Below are positions 16,501 to 24,872 of a stretch of 64,000 nucleotides of DNA, piece after piece. The position numbers and the translations under genes were made by a program. Location of the stretch: NCBI RefSeq assembly GCF_026013475.1, contig NZ_JAPDPH010000007.1, forward strand, positions 19,109-83,108. Direction: 5' to 3'. This stretch comes from Micromonospora yasonensis (lineage in GTDB: Bacteria > Actinomycetota > Actinomycetes > Mycobacteriales > Micromonosporaceae). Positions within the stretch are counted from its first letter, which is position 1; every line of letters begins with the position of its first letter. The notes below the pieces were generated by a model. That model saw only the letters and a list, made by a program, of their open reading frames with translations. It had not been told where the DNA came from and did no database searches.

Positions 16501-18073
16501 AGGTGCAGCCGTCGGTCGGGTCCACCGACATCGAGCTGTAGTCACCCCAGCGGGCCGCCGAGTGGGTCTGCGCGCCCGTCCCGGCGATCAGCGTCCGCTC
16601 GCTCTGCCCGAGCTGGCCGAGCGGGTCACCCGAGAGCCGGCCGGCCATCCGGATCGACGGGTACGAGGTGCTGCTCGACGCCGAGTAGCCGAAGGCGATG
16701 TTGCCGGAGACGTCCATCGCGCCGCTGGACATCCAGCGGTGCTCGGCGTCCGGCGCGTAGGTGCCCTGCTGGTTGATGCGCCAGTCGGTGGGCGAGCTGC
16801 TCTGCAGCTCGTACCACCGGATGCCGGCGTGGTCCGTGCCGTCGGCGTCGACCGTGTGGTTCAGCACGATCGAGGCGTGGTCGCCGAAGTTCCGGTAAGC
16901 GGCCCGGTTCATCAACCGGTCGGCGATCGCGTCCAACCGCGCCGAGGTGCCCTGCTGGGGGACGCAGGTGCGGGCGTAGTTGCACATGTTCGAGTCGAAC
17001 GGCGCGGTTTCCAGGTAGCGGCTCGGGGCCAGGTTGTTGCCGAATGTGGAGTTTGCCGGGTTGCCCCAGTCAACTTTGAAGTCCCACATAAGCAACCGGT
17101 CCGTGGGCGAGATGCCCCACGCGTCGTCGTCGAACATGACGAACGGGTTCGGCGCCCCGGCCGACGGGGCGAGACCCTCCGAGTCGGACGGCAGCAGGCC
17201 ACCGAAGTCCGGTCCGAGGTGGAAGTACACCATCCGGGCCGCCTGGCCGGAGAGCATCTTCTCCCGCTCGAACGCCACTGCGCCGGCACCGACGAACGAC
17301 GGCGCGAACTCGTTGGCCGTCATGTAGTAGGCGTCCGGCCAGATCCCGAACTTCGGGTAGTCGTTCATCCGGGTCTGGTGGTACAGGAAGTCGTACCGGT
17401 AGAAGGCGCCGGTCGGGTCACCGGTCTGCGAGATGGCGATGCACTGGTGCATGCCGGACGACCCGCCGGGCAGGGCGAACTGGGTGAGCATCCACCGGTC
17501 GGCGGCCTCGTCGTAGAGCACGACGGGGTCGCCGTCGTTGCGGGTCTCGCAGGGTCCGCCGAAGCCCGACCAGATGGCGTTGCCGGGCAGCGGTCCGAGC
17601 AGCAGGCTGCCGGTCTTGCTGTAGACGGCGTAGTGCAGGTTCACCATCTGCACGTAGTGGTTGGGCCCCACGTCGCCGTTGGTGTCCGGCGGCAGCACCC
17701 CGTCGATGTTGCCGACGCCCTCGAAGTTGGCGGCGAACTCAGGTACCTGAGACGCGGTGAAGCCTCGCTGCACGGCATCGCTTCCCGCCTTGGCGGTCAG
17801 CTCCGCCGCCTGCCGGTCGAGCGATCGAGCGGGCTGTACCGCATTTGCCGATACCTGTCCATCTTTTTGTTTCGGAGCGATTTCGCGCAGTTTCCGAGAC
17901 AGGTCATGTTTGGCGGCTTGGCGCACTTCGGCCTTTGCGGCCGGGCGGGCGGGAGCGGCGGATTCGGGGCCCACGGGTTGGGCGACCGCTGGTAGAGCGC
18001 CGAGGAGCAGGGCTGCGGTGGCCAGAACGGCGACCGGCCCGGCCCTCAGCAGTCCATTTCGCGTCTTGCGCAT
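13511..18073 (-). CDS. Giant secreted multidomain protein with carboxypeptidase-regulatory, kelch and adhesion-type domains
   Basis: A 1520-residue exported protein. Residues 1-33 are a signal peptide (MRKTRNGLLRAGPVAVLAT and on). Residues about 85-545 form a beta-rich propeller-like module starting NFEGVGNIDGVLPPDTNGDVG, with GDPVVLYDEAADRWMLTQFA. Two CarboxypepD_reg-like folds follow (about 555-710: GEVTGKVTKSGGAPIAGATV and VSGVVKDG). A jelly-roll/MAM-like region with DLTAVPSPVLRFNSDYRA comes at about 730-890, a CARDB-like segment at about 985-1050, then at least five kelch repeats at about 1070-1330 (PATNAWTRIADLP, KLYVFGG). A last carboxypeptidase-regulatory-like fold closes the protein. 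The ATG at 18073 gives the signal peptide. No catalytic motif is seen; it may bind polymers or surfaces. It is preceded by TAGGAGG. Confidence 0.88.
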   Translation of the reverse strand: MRKTRNGLLRAGPVAVLATAALLLGALPAVAQPVGPESAAPARPAAKAEVRQAAKHDLSRKLREIAPKQKDGQVSANAVQPARSLDRQAAELTAKAGSDAVQRGFTASQVPEFAANFEGVGNIDGVLPPDTNGDVGPNHYVQMVNLHYAVYSKTGSLLLGPLPGNAIWSGFGGPCETRNDGDPVVLYDEAADRWMLTQFALPGGSSGMHQCIAISQTGDPTGAFYRYDFLYHQTRMNDYPKFGIWPDAYYMTANEFAPSFVGAGAVAFEREKMLSGQAARMVYFHLGPDFGGLLPSDSEGLAPSAGAPNPFVMFDDDAWGISPTDRLLMWDFKVDWGNPANSTFGNNLAPSRYLETAPFDSNMCNYARTCVPQQGTSARLDAIADRLMNRAAYRNFGDHASIVLNHTVDADGTDHAGIRWYELQSSSPTDWRINQQGTYAPDAEHRWMSSGAMDVSGNIAFGYSASSSTSYPSIRMAGRLSGDPLGQLGQSERTLIAGTGAQTHSAARWGDYSSMSVDPTDGCTFWFTSEYLTTTSSATWHTRVGAMKFPNCVAGPHGEVTGKVTKSGGAPIAGATVRVGGSGTVTDDQGGYKLSLPAGQHELTASAFGFAPKTQTVTVTDGGSVTANFTLDAVPARKVSGVVKDGSGHGWPLYARIDVAGKPGGPVFTDPATGAYSVDLPAGEYGLTVKAMYPAYQQGAAQITVGDGDQVKNFDLSVENTCTAAGYKFNYGTPVLTESFESGTTPEGWNVVNRTANGGWVFTDPRNRGNLTGGTGKYAIVDTDAAGSGKPVDSDLITPSLDLTAVPSPVLRFNSDYRALNGFANVEFSLDGGNTWVIASNWTTTSRRGPVLEEVQIPQAGGHADVRIRFHHQATYAWWWEVDNFSVVNRSCDPIPGGLVLGQVLDSNISGGLNGATVTSVDKPAEKATTAATPDDGNLGDGFYWMFSSLSGEHPFTAAKSNYGSVTSTVNVAADQSNRADYLLKAGRLTITPPSLTGTQTLGQKSTVKTTITNTGNAPATVDLSERRGGFEILGPRGAPLQNNLVKGSGTSIGWLGDNKAGDPVEPSPYAPPWVNTANYPVPVMDNAVAAYDGKVYSVGGVSGSANLANSYVYDPATNAWTRIADLPAALEKPAAAFVDGKLYVFGGWDTAGNTSSKVYAYDPATNAWQTRAAVNPAPRAAPGIAVADGQIYLVGGCVDGNCAKSNAVVRYNPGADSFTTVAPYPVAVAWQGCGGINGTVYCAGGNGPTTLKSTYGYNPGTNTWTQLADLPVDFWGVAADTANGLLLLSTGVINNSTIVTNQGWAYDPAANSWSALPNANFARYRAGAACGFVKVGGSTGGFTPTPESELLPGFDQCATVTDVPWLSASPTTATLQPGQSVTVDVSLDATSAEVEQPGTYTAQLGIKSDTPYAVAPIDVTMVVNPPKDWGKLTGTVTGIDCQGNSAALRGATVQVNGRGGWTFTLKADANGKYAIWAPSGANPIEVIVARDGWVPQSQKVSIKAGKTLTTDFALRPGTC

Positions 18074-18307
18074 CAGGCGACGACCTCCTAGCTGACGGCG
18101 GCCGCGGGTGCTGGCCGCCGAGTGACGCAGTGTCAGGAAAACCGCAGGTAGGCGGCATCCTGCGATCATCGTCGATGTGTATCGATCTTCTCTCAAGCCC
18201 AGAAGCTGGGCAGATATGAGGCAAAACCGGTCCAATATCGAGCTTCACGTTTGAACGATTCACCGCTGATGTTGACCAGCCCTCGCGCAAGTTGATTTCC
18301 TTCTCCC

Positions 18308-18817
18308 ATGAGCAGTCCTGGGGGGGATTTTGACGAGCAGCCGGTCATACTCTGTGTGACCGCCGACCGCAGCAAGCGGGCACAAGTGGCTCGGCTCATG
18401 AGCGGCAAGGGCGTCGTGCTGATGTTCCCCGACCTGCAGGCGGTCCGCACCTTGCTGTTCGACGACACCGGCGCCTCCGCGGCCCGCGAAACGGATCCGG
18501 TGGCCCTCGGGCGCCTGGTGGTCGACCAGCAGCGGCAACAGGCCAGCTGGGCCGGGCGCGCCCTCCCCCTGACCCGGCTGGAGCGAGACGTACTCACCGC
18601 CCTGGCCAACCCACCCCTGCGCGTCTGGACATATCAGCAGCTCTACGAGCGGGTCTGGGGGGCGGACTACCTGGACGACGCGGCAGCCGTCCGGTCCACC
18701 GTCAAGCGACTGCGTGCCAAGCTCCGCGAGGCGAACGCCACCATCGCGGTGGAGGCCGCACGGGGTGTCGGCTACTCCCTGGTGGACACCACCTCGCACG
18801 GTCGACACTGGTCGTAG
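18308..18817 (+). CDS. Orphan winged-helix regulator with atypical receiver-like N-terminus
   Basis: A 169-residue protein. The C-terminal 95 residues are a PhoB/OmpR-type winged helix: LPLTRLERDVLTALANPP, YQQLYERVWGADYLDD, VRSTVKRLRAKL and GVGYSLV. The N-terminus (VILCVTADRSKRAQVARLMS) looks like the start of a receiver fold but lacks the usual acidic cluster and phosphorylatable aspartate, and is shorter than a full receiver. No kinase gene adjoins it. It is divergent from the giant secreted protein gene, with 234 bp between starts, and is a candidate regulator of it. That link is positional only. Confidence 0.8.
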   Translation: MSSPGGDFDEQPVILCVTADRSKRAQVARLMSGKGVVLMFPDLQAVRTLLFDDTGASAARETDPVALGRLVVDQQRQQASWAGRALPLTRLERDVLTALANPPLRVWTYQQLYERVWGADYLDDAAAVRSTVKRLRAKLREANATIAVEAARGVGYSLVDTTSHGRHWS

Positions 18818-18946
18818 GCTGCGGCCCGTCGGACGCGACGAGAGAGCCTGCCTCGCACAGCGGGCGCCCCGCCGGGACCGGTCGTGGTTGGTGCCGACCT
18901 AGACGCAGCACGGTAGGCACCGCCGGTCGCGGTAGGTTGCACAGTC

Positions 18947-19657
18947 ATGGCCACGACTGCGGACGTCCGTGACGAACTCGCCAGCCTCGCCGACCCGCGC
19001 CGGGCGCAGGGAGTGAGCCGGTTTCTGCAGATGATTCCAGGCGGATATGGCGAAGGCGACCAGGCCATCGGCGTCTCCGTGCCGGAACAGCGCAGGGTGG
19101 CCGGCCGGTACTGGCGCGAACTCTCCCTGGCCGAAACGGCGATGCTGCTGAAGAGCGGCGTGCACGAGGAGAGGCTGACGTCACTCTTCATCCTGGTACG
19201 AAAGTTCACCAAGGGGGACGCGGAGGAACGGGGCAAGATCTTCAGCATTGTCCTGGCCAACACCGGCCGCATCAACAACTGGGACCTGGTGGACTCATCC
19301 GCGCCGTACATCGTCGGCCCCTGGCTGATCGACAAGGACCGGAGTGTCCTGGATCGGCTGGCCGAGTCGAGCCTGCTCTGGGACCGGCGGATCGCCATCA
19401 TGGCAACTCTCGCCTTCATCAAAGCCGGCGATTTCCATTGGACCTTCCGGCTCGGTGAACGGCTTCTGCGTGACCCACACGACCTCGTCCACAAGGCGGT
19501 CGGCTGGATGCTGCGCGAGGTCGGCAACCGTGACAGAATGGCGGAGGAGGACTTCCTGGCCCGGCATTACCGGGTCATGCCACGGGTCATGCTGCGGTAC
19601 GCGATCGAAAAGTTTGAACCGCAGCGACGCAGGGAGTACCTCTCCGGCCTGGTCTAG
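18947..19657 (+). CDS. AlkD-like DNA alkylation repair protein
   Basis: A 236-residue all-helical HEAT-like repeat protein of the AlkC/AlkD DNA glycosylase superfamily, which excises N3- and N7-alkylated purines without base flipping. The diagnostic box NNWDLVDSSAPYIVG, around residue 108, holds the Trp and Asp used for cation-pi contact and catalysis. Other matches are GVSVPEQRRVAGRYW and the C-terminal MPRVMLRYAIEKF. Length is normal. The gene is followed directly, with no gap, by a small membrane protein gene. Confidence 0.9.
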   Translation: MATTADVRDELASLADPRRAQGVSRFLQMIPGGYGEGDQAIGVSVPEQRRVAGRYWRELSLAETAMLLKSGVHEERLTSLFILVRKFTKGDAEERGKIFSIVLANTGRINNWDLVDSSAPYIVGPWLIDKDRSVLDRLAESSLLWDRRIAIMATLAFIKAGDFHWTFRLGERLLRDPHDLVHKAVGWMLREVGNRDRMAEEDFLARHYRVMPRVMLRYAIEKFEPQRRREYLSGLV

Positions 19658-19879
19658 ATGGATGGAAGCATGGTGCGAAAGATTTTTGCCGGCGCAGTCC
19701 TCGCCGCAGTGCCGGTTGTCTACATCTCCGTCGTCGTGCTTTATAGAACACCCCTCGCCGATGAGTTGAATTCGTTGGCGAGTGGGCCGGTCGACGAATT
19801 CGCGCCCCTTATCTTCATGGGCGGGATGCTGGCTTCTGTTGTTGCGTTCGGGTGGCTGATGAGAAGCGGCAACTCATAG
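19658..19879 (+). CDS. Small two-helix membrane protein
   Basis: A 73-residue hypothetical membrane protein whose ATG abuts the AlkD-like gene's stop codon. Helices at about residues 6-26 (KIFAGAVLAAVPVVYISVVV) and 48-67 (APLIFMGGMLASVVAFGWLM) flank a polar acidic loop. Its G/C at third positions is lower than its neighbours', which may indicate recent acquisition or a non-coding stretch. No family is recognised. Co-transcription with the repair gene is likely from the zero spacing. Confidence 0.5.
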   Translation: MDGSMVRKIFAGAVLAAVPVVYISVVVLYRTPLADELNSLASGPVDEFAPLIFMGGMLASVVAFGWLMRSGNS

Positions 19880-19980
19880 GGTCACGGCTTGTCAGTGGTG
19901 TCCTGATTGGCAGCGTTCCGTGCCGGGATTGCCGACCTTGCGGTAGGGATTGACTGCGGCGTCAGTGGGAAGGCCGCACC

Positions 19981-21132
19981 ATGGCCGCTCTGCGGGGGTC
20001 GGGCCGCCCGGCGGAGCGCTCCGGCCGGGCACGGGTGCTGCCGGCCGTACGGCGTTTTCTCGCCACCCGGCAGTTGGCTGCCGTTGCGGTGGTGTCGGTC
20101 CAGGCGGGGCTCGCCACTGCCGCCGCCTGGATCATCGCCATGGATTTCCTCGGCCGCGACGCGCCGGTCTTCGCACCCGTGGCCGCTCTCGCCACCATCG
20201 CCTCCGCGACCGGGCAACGCACCAGGCAGACCGTGGAACTACTCATCGGCGTCGGGCTGGGCATCACGGTGGCCGACATTCTGCTCTACTTCATCGGCAG
20301 CGGAGCGTGGCAGATCGCCGTGGTCGTCTCCAGTTCCGTCGCGCTCGGCCTGTTGGTCGCCGGCCGCAGCGGTGCCCTGGTCAGTCAGGCCGGCGCCACC
20401 GCCACGCTGTTCGCCACACTGGCCGGGAACCAACGCAGCCTTGAGCTACCCCGCATCATCGACGCCGCGGTGGGCACGTCGATCGGCTTTCTCGCCGTGG
20501 CGCTGCTCCTGCCCCTCGACCCGTTGGGGGCCGTCGACCGGGCCGCCAAACCGTTCTTCACTCACCTGGCCGCCGCCATTCACACGACCGCCCAGGCCCT
20601 GGCCACCGGCGACCGGGACCGGGCCATGCGAGCGCTGGACAGCTTCGACGAGGTCGCCATCGACTCCACGCGCCTCAACGAAGCCTTGCGGGCCGCCGAG
20701 GAAAACGTGACCATCGCCCCGTGGTGGCGCCGCCGGCGCGACCGCTACCGGCAGTACCGTGCGGCCGTCGATCAACTCGACGGCTTCACCACCGACATCC
20801 GGGTGATGATCCGCCGGATCGCCACCCTGCTCGAATACCGCGAACCTGTCCCGCGCCCGCTGCACCGGGCCGTCGACACCCTCGGCGATGCCCTGGCCCA
20901 CCTCCACCGCGATTGCACCACCGCCCAGCCATCAGGACGGACCCACCAGTGCGTTCTCGAAGCCGCACGCCTGGCCGGCTACGCCGACAGGCACCAACCC
21001 TTCCCGTTCGGCGAGGCCGTCGTTCTGCAGATCCGTAGCGCCGCCAGCGACCTGCTGCGCGCCGCCGGCGTCACCCCCCAGCAGGCCAACCGCCTGGTCC
21101 GCGAAGCCGCAACGAAACCGGACGGCCGGTAA
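19981..21132 (+). CDS. FUSC-family membrane transporter
   Basis: A 383-residue protein with an N-terminal membrane domain and a C-terminal cytoplasmic helical domain. About six hydrophobic helices cover residues 30-170, with the family pattern FAPVAALATIASATGQRTRQ and ADILLYFIGSGAWQIAVVV. FUSC proteins such as AaeB, fusaric acid exporters and ArAE homologues export aromatic acids or related anions. The start follows GGGAAGG. It stands alone, with no membrane-fusion partner, as is normal in actinobacteria. Substrate unknown. Confidence 0.87.
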   Translation: MAALRGSGRPAERSGRARVLPAVRRFLATRQLAAVAVVSVQAGLATAAAWIIAMDFLGRDAPVFAPVAALATIASATGQRTRQTVELLIGVGLGITVADILLYFIGSGAWQIAVVVSSSVALGLLVAGRSGALVSQAGATATLFATLAGNQRSLELPRIIDAAVGTSIGFLAVALLLPLDPLGAVDRAAKPFFTHLAAAIHTTAQALATGDRDRAMRALDSFDEVAIDSTRLNEALRAAEENVTIAPWWRRRRDRYRQYRAAVDQLDGFTTDIRVMIRRIATLLEYREPVPRPLHRAVDTLGDALAHLHRDCTTAQPSGRTHQCVLEAARLAGYADRHQPFPFGEAVVLQIRSAASDLLRAAGVTPQQANRLVREAATKPDGR

Positions 21133-21180
21133 CTGACTGGAGATACCGATTGAGGTCCGCCGTCCGGCCCCTCGTGGCGA

Positions 21181-21567
21181 TTACTTCGGCTGCACGATCT
21201 GGATCAGATTGCCACACGTGTCATCGAACACGGCGGTGATGACCGGCCCCATTTCTACGGGCTCCTGCGTGAACAGCACACCGAGCTGCCTCAGCCGGTT
21301 GTGTTCCGCGGCGATGTCGTCGACGGCGAACTGCGTGAGGGGGATGCCGTCGCTGACCAGGGCCTCTTTGAACGCCTTGGCGGCCGGGTGCGCGTCGGGC
21401 TCCAGCAACAGTTCGACACCGTCCGGCTGATCGGGCGAGACAACGGTCAACCACCGGTACTCACCCACCGGCACCTCGGTCTTCTTCACAAAGCCCAGCA
21501 CCTCTGTGTAGAAGCGCAGCGCCTTGTCCTGATCATCGACGTATACGCTGGTCAGGTTGATCTTCAT
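21181..21567 (-). CDS. VOC-family (glyoxalase/bleomycin-resistance fold) protein
   Basis: A 128-residue vicinal-oxygen-chelate protein: MKINLTSVYVDDQDKALRFY is the usual first beta-alpha unit, with VELLLEPDAHPAAKAF in the middle and DDTCGNLIQIVQPK at the end. Many such proteins are annotated as glyoxalases without proof; the metal ligands here are only partly conserved. Its start overlaps the 3' end of the ArsR-family gene by 35 bp, so the pair is an operon read from the regulator. Function likely concerns a small electrophile or drug. Confidence 0.85.
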   Translation of the reverse strand: MKINLTSVYVDDQDKALRFYTEVLGFVKKTEVPVGEYRWLTVVSPDQPDGVELLLEPDAHPAAKAFKEALVSDGIPLTQFAVDDIAAEHNRLRQLGVLFTQEPVEMGPVITAVFDDTCGNLIQIVQPK

Positions 21568-21853
21568 GGCATCTCCTGTCGGATTCGGGCCGGAGCCATC
21601 GCTCGGCGATGGTCTGCAACGGCCGGATATCGATGTGGTGGAACTTGTAGCGGCCCTGCCGGCGGGTGACGATCAGGCCGGCGGCCTCCAGGACGTCAAG
21701 GTGCTGGGAGATCGCCTGGCGCGACGACGTGATCTGGTGCCTGGTGGCCAACCGGCCACAGATCTCGAACAGGGTCTGACCGTCACGTTCGGTCAGCTCG
21801 TCGAGGATCTGCCGGCGGGTGGGGTCGGCCAGTGCCTGGTACAGGTCACCCAT
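21533..21853 (-). CDS. ArsR-family regulator
   Basis: A 106-residue winged-helix repressor: MGDLYQALADPTRRQILDEL, ITSSRQAISQHLDVLEAAGL and VTRRQGRYKFHHIDIRPLQTI. The pattern matches the SdpR-like subgroup of ArsR proteins that lack metal-binding cysteines and sit next to SRPBCC or VOC genes. The ATG at 21853 is preferred over one six codons earlier because the conserved helix begins there. It is the first gene of a two-gene operon with the overlapping VOC gene. Confidence 0.88.
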   Translation of the reverse strand: MGDLYQALADPTRRQILDELTERDGQTLFEICGRLATRHQITSSRQAISQHLDVLEAAGLIVTRRQGRYKFHHIDIRPLQTIAERWLRPESDRRCHEDQPDQRIRR

Positions 21854-21938
21854 GCAGCCCACAATAGGCAAGCGACAGCTTGCCTATCAAGAGGGCATGG
21901 TCGGCGCTTGAGCGAAGCGTACGGACGGTGGCGATGGT

Positions 21939-24197
21939 TCAGCAGGCGGCGCGTACGATCTCCCGCGCCGCACGGGCGAGCTCCTCGTCGTGCGGCCGGC
22001 CCAGCGCACGCGCGAGCTGGATGGTCCGGTCGAGCAGCGCCAGCGCCTCGTCATAGCGGCCCGTCGCGCGGCACGTCTCGGCGTAGGTGTGCAGGAAGTC
22101 GATCTCCAGCTGTACCTCGGCCAGCGGTTCCAGCAGTTCGAAGGCGCGCCGGTGCTGTTCGATCGCCCTCTCGGGTGAACCCATGATCCGCAGCGCGACC
22201 CCGAGATAGTTGTGGCACCACGCCTGGTTGTGTTGAAGGTTGTTCTGCTCGGACAGCCGCAACGCATCATGCAGCGTTCGCAGCGACTCCGCCGGGTCGT
22301 GCGATGCCAGTGCGACACCGAGGGTGACCAGCCCGGTGATCTGGGCGGGCCCGTCGGCCAGGGCGACGGATGCCCGGGCGAGTTCGACGGCTTCGTCGTG
22401 CCGCCCGAGGTGAAGGGTCACCCATCCGTCGAAGGCCAGGGCCTGTGATTGTCCGGCGTGGTTGCCGATCTTCTCGAACAGCTCGCGTGCCCGCCGGAAC
22501 TGCGCCTGTGCCGCTGTCAGGTCGCCGAGATCCCGGCGCACGAAACCGATGCGCAGGGCCAGGCCGGCTGCGAGGTCGCCGTCGTCCGGCCCGGACTGCT
22601 CGGCCAGTTCGTAGGCGGAGAGCGCCTCGGCGAGGCGTCCGGCGGCGGCACGGGCGTAGCCGAGGTCCGCGAGCAGCGAAGCCCGCTGCTGGTCGCGGCC
22701 GAGCCGTGCCGCGGCGGCCGCGGCGGCTTCGAGCAGGCGCGCTTGGTCGTCGGTGCCGCGGTGCCGGAAGAACCAGACCCGCATGGCCTGCGGCAGTTCG
22801 GCCACCACCTCGTCCATCCCGAGCCGCACGGCGGCGTCGAAGCCGGCCACCAGGTTGACGTACTCCAGGTCGAACCAGGCCATGGCCTTCGCCGGATCTC
22901 CCGGCGAGGGTTGCTTACGGTGCGGTGCGGGCAGTGTCTGATCGTGGGCGACGGCCAGCGCCAGATAGTGCCTCAGGACCCGGCGCAGGGCGGCTTCGGT
23001 CTGTGGCTCCTCGTCGGCGGCGATGTCCGCCGCGTACTGCCGGATCAGATCGTGCATCCGGTACCGCCCGGGCGAGGGCTCCTGGACCAGGTGGGCGTCG
23101 ACCAGCTCCTCCAGCGCCACGTCGACCCGGTCGGGTGGCAGGTCGGTGAGCGCACCCGCCACCGCCGCGTCGAAGTCGGCGCCCGGCAGGACGCCCAGCA
23201 GCCGGAACATGCGGCGCTGGACCGCCTCGAGCTGCCGGAGGGACATGCTGAACGCGGAGTCGAAGCGGCTGGGGGTGGTGCTTAGCCGCTCGGCCAGCAC
23301 CCCCACCGTCCAGCCTGGGCGGTGGCGAAGCCGTGCGCCCGCCATCCGTAACGCCAGCGGGAGCCCGCCGCACTGCCGTAGCACGTGGCTGACCGCTTCC
23401 TCGTCGGTGAGCGCGAGCCCGGCCGCCCGGCCGAACAGGTGCGCCGCGTCGGCGTCGGCCAGTGGCTCCAGGGACACCGGTGGCACCCCGTCCAGGCTGA
23501 CCAGCCGGTGGCGGCTGGTGATCAGGACCGCGGACTTCCCCGCGCCGGGGAGCAGCGGGCGCACCTGATCCGCGTCGACCGCGTTGTCGAGCACGACGAG
23601 AACCCGCCGGCGCGACAGCTCCGACCGCCAGAGCGCCGCGCGTTCGGCGGGGCCGGCCGGTGGGTGCGTGACGTCCAGCGCGCCCAGTAGCCGGCCCAAC
23701 GCGGCGTGCGGCTCCAGCGGCTCCTGACCCGGGGTGAAGCCGTGCAGGTCGAGGTAGAGCCCGCCGTCCGGATAGGTCGGGGCGAGCCGATGGGCGACGC
23801 GTACGGCGAGGCTGGTCTTGCCCACGCCCGCCATGCCGTCGATGGCGGCCGCACCGGCCGTGTTCAGCAGCTCTTCGACCAGCGCGGACTCCGCTTCCCG
23901 GCCGGTGAAGTCGAACAGGTCGGCTGGCAGGTCGTTGCGGCGCGGGGCGGGCGCCGCGCCGGCTTTGGCCGCCTCGGCCCACACCGCCCGCAGTGGCCGG
24001 GGGTCGCGGCCCACGGCCCGGCACAGCGCCACGACGGCCTCCCATGGCGGCACGAGCTGACCGGTCAGGTACCGCGAGAGCGACGAACTGCTCAGGCCCG
24101 TCTGGCGGGCAAGGGCGCGGAGGCTGAGCCCGCTCAGCTCCTTGATCCGGGCGAGCTGAGCCACCAGTCGCTCCTGGGGGCTGGACACGCGCAACAC
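21939..24197 (-). CDS. XRE HTH / NB-ARC ATPase / TPR regulator
   Basis: A 752-residue STAND-type regulator. Residues about 10-65 are an XRE helix-turn-helix (LRALARQTGLSSSSLSRYLTG). Residues about 95-420 are an NB-ARC ATPase, with Walker A GMAGVGKTSL at 121-130, Walker B RRVLVVLDNAVD near 200, a GLPLALRMAG box and a MHDLIRQYAAD region. Residues about 480-750 are tetratricopeptide repeats for ligand or partner sensing. Such proteins are nucleotide-switched transcription factors in actinomycetes. ATG 24197 or GTG 24188 could start it. It is divergent from the AhpD-like gene, 155 bp apart, a candidate target. Confidence 0.9.
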   Translation of the reverse strand: MLRVSSPQERLVAQLARIKELSGLSLRALARQTGLSSSSLSRYLTGQLVPPWEAVVALCRAVGRDPRPLRAVWAEAAKAGAAPAPRRNDLPADLFDFTGREAESALVEELLNTAGAAAIDGMAGVGKTSLAVRVAHRLAPTYPDGGLYLDLHGFTPGQEPLEPHAALGRLLGALDVTHPPAGPAERAALWRSELSRRRVLVVLDNAVDADQVRPLLPGAGKSAVLITSRHRLVSLDGVPPVSLEPLADADAAHLFGRAAGLALTDEEAVSHVLRQCGGLPLALRMAGARLRHRPGWTVGVLAERLSTTPSRFDSAFSMSLRQLEAVQRRMFRLLGVLPGADFDAAVAGALTDLPPDRVDVALEELVDAHLVQEPSPGRYRMHDLIRQYAADIAADEEPQTEAALRRVLRHYLALAVAHDQTLPAPHRKQPSPGDPAKAMAWFDLEYVNLVAGFDAAVRLGMDEVVAELPQAMRVWFFRHRGTDDQARLLEAAAAAAARLGRDQQRASLLADLGYARAAAGRLAEALSAYELAEQSGPDDGDLAAGLALRIGFVRRDLGDLTAAQAQFRRARELFEKIGNHAGQSQALAFDGWVTLHLGRHDEAVELARASVALADGPAQITGLVTLGVALASHDPAESLRTLHDALRLSEQNNLQHNQAWCHNYLGVALRIMGSPERAIEQHRRAFELLEPLAEVQLEIDFLHTYAETCRATGRYDEALALLDRTIQLARALGRPHDEELARAAREIVRAAC

Positions 24198-24352
24198 CGT
24201 ACCCGTCCCGGCCCGCGCAACCGGACCGGCGGTGCGTTTGCGCTGCTAGACGGGGTTCTTCGTGTCCCACGGTGTCCCACGGGCCGCGCTGGCCCCGGCA
24301 TCCCGATGGTCGGATGACTCCCGTCAGCAACACCCGTGACGAAGGAGAAGCG

Positions 24353-24808
24353 ATGTCGACCGAGCGCATGCCGAACCCGGCCGTTCTGATCCCCGAGGCG
24401 ATGGCGGCCCTGATGGCCGTCAACCGGGCCGTCGCGGGCGCCGGAGTGGACGGCAAGGTGCTGGCGCTGAGCCACCTGCGGGCCAGCCAGATCAACGGCT
24501 GCGGCCCGTGCGTGGCCGGGGGCGCGCACCAGGCCCGGCAGCACGGCGCGACCGCAGACCAGCTGCACGCCGTCGCCGCGTGGCGGGAGACGCCATGGTT
24601 CAGCGACGAGGAGCGCGCCGCGCTGGCCCTGACCGAGGCCGTGACGCGGCTCGCCGACCAGCCGGACCCGGTGCCGGACCAGGTGTGGGACATGGCCGCC
24701 ACGCACTTCGACCAGAAGGAGCTGGCCGCGCTGCTGCTCAACATCGCGATCACCAACGCCTTCAACCGCCTCAACGCGCCGACCCGCCAGCAGGCCGGCA
24801 ATTGGTGA
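24353..24808 (+). CDS. AhpD/carboxymuconolactone decarboxylase-family protein
   Basis: A 151-residue protein with the CMD fold. The redox pair C50-G-P-C53 lies in the NGCGPCVAGGAHQAR helix, followed by a second helical motif ALALTEAVTRLAD and LLNIAITNAFNRLN. AhpD-like proteins reduce peroxiredoxins or detoxify peroxides. The histidine is two residues further from the second cysteine than in classical AhpD, so activity is not assured. The start has GAAGGAGAAG ahead of it. Divergent from the NB-ARC regulator. Confidence 0.88.
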   Translation: MSTERMPNPAVLIPEAMAALMAVNRAVAGAGVDGKVLALSHLRASQINGCGPCVAGGAHQARQHGATADQLHAVAAWRETPWFSDEERAALALTEAVTRLADQPDPVPDQVWDMAATHFDQKELAALLLNIAITNAFNRLNAPTRQQAGNW

Positions 24809-24872
24809 TATTTGTTCCCGAAACGCGACTAGTACCCGCCTGTAGCCACACGTCACAGAAAGAGGAATTGTC

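Noticed and set aside
13493..17995. 1500-codon open frame on the plus strand
   Set aside because: Shadow of the giant secreted protein gene, whose signal peptide, kelch and carboxypeptidase-regulatory motifs are on the minus strand.
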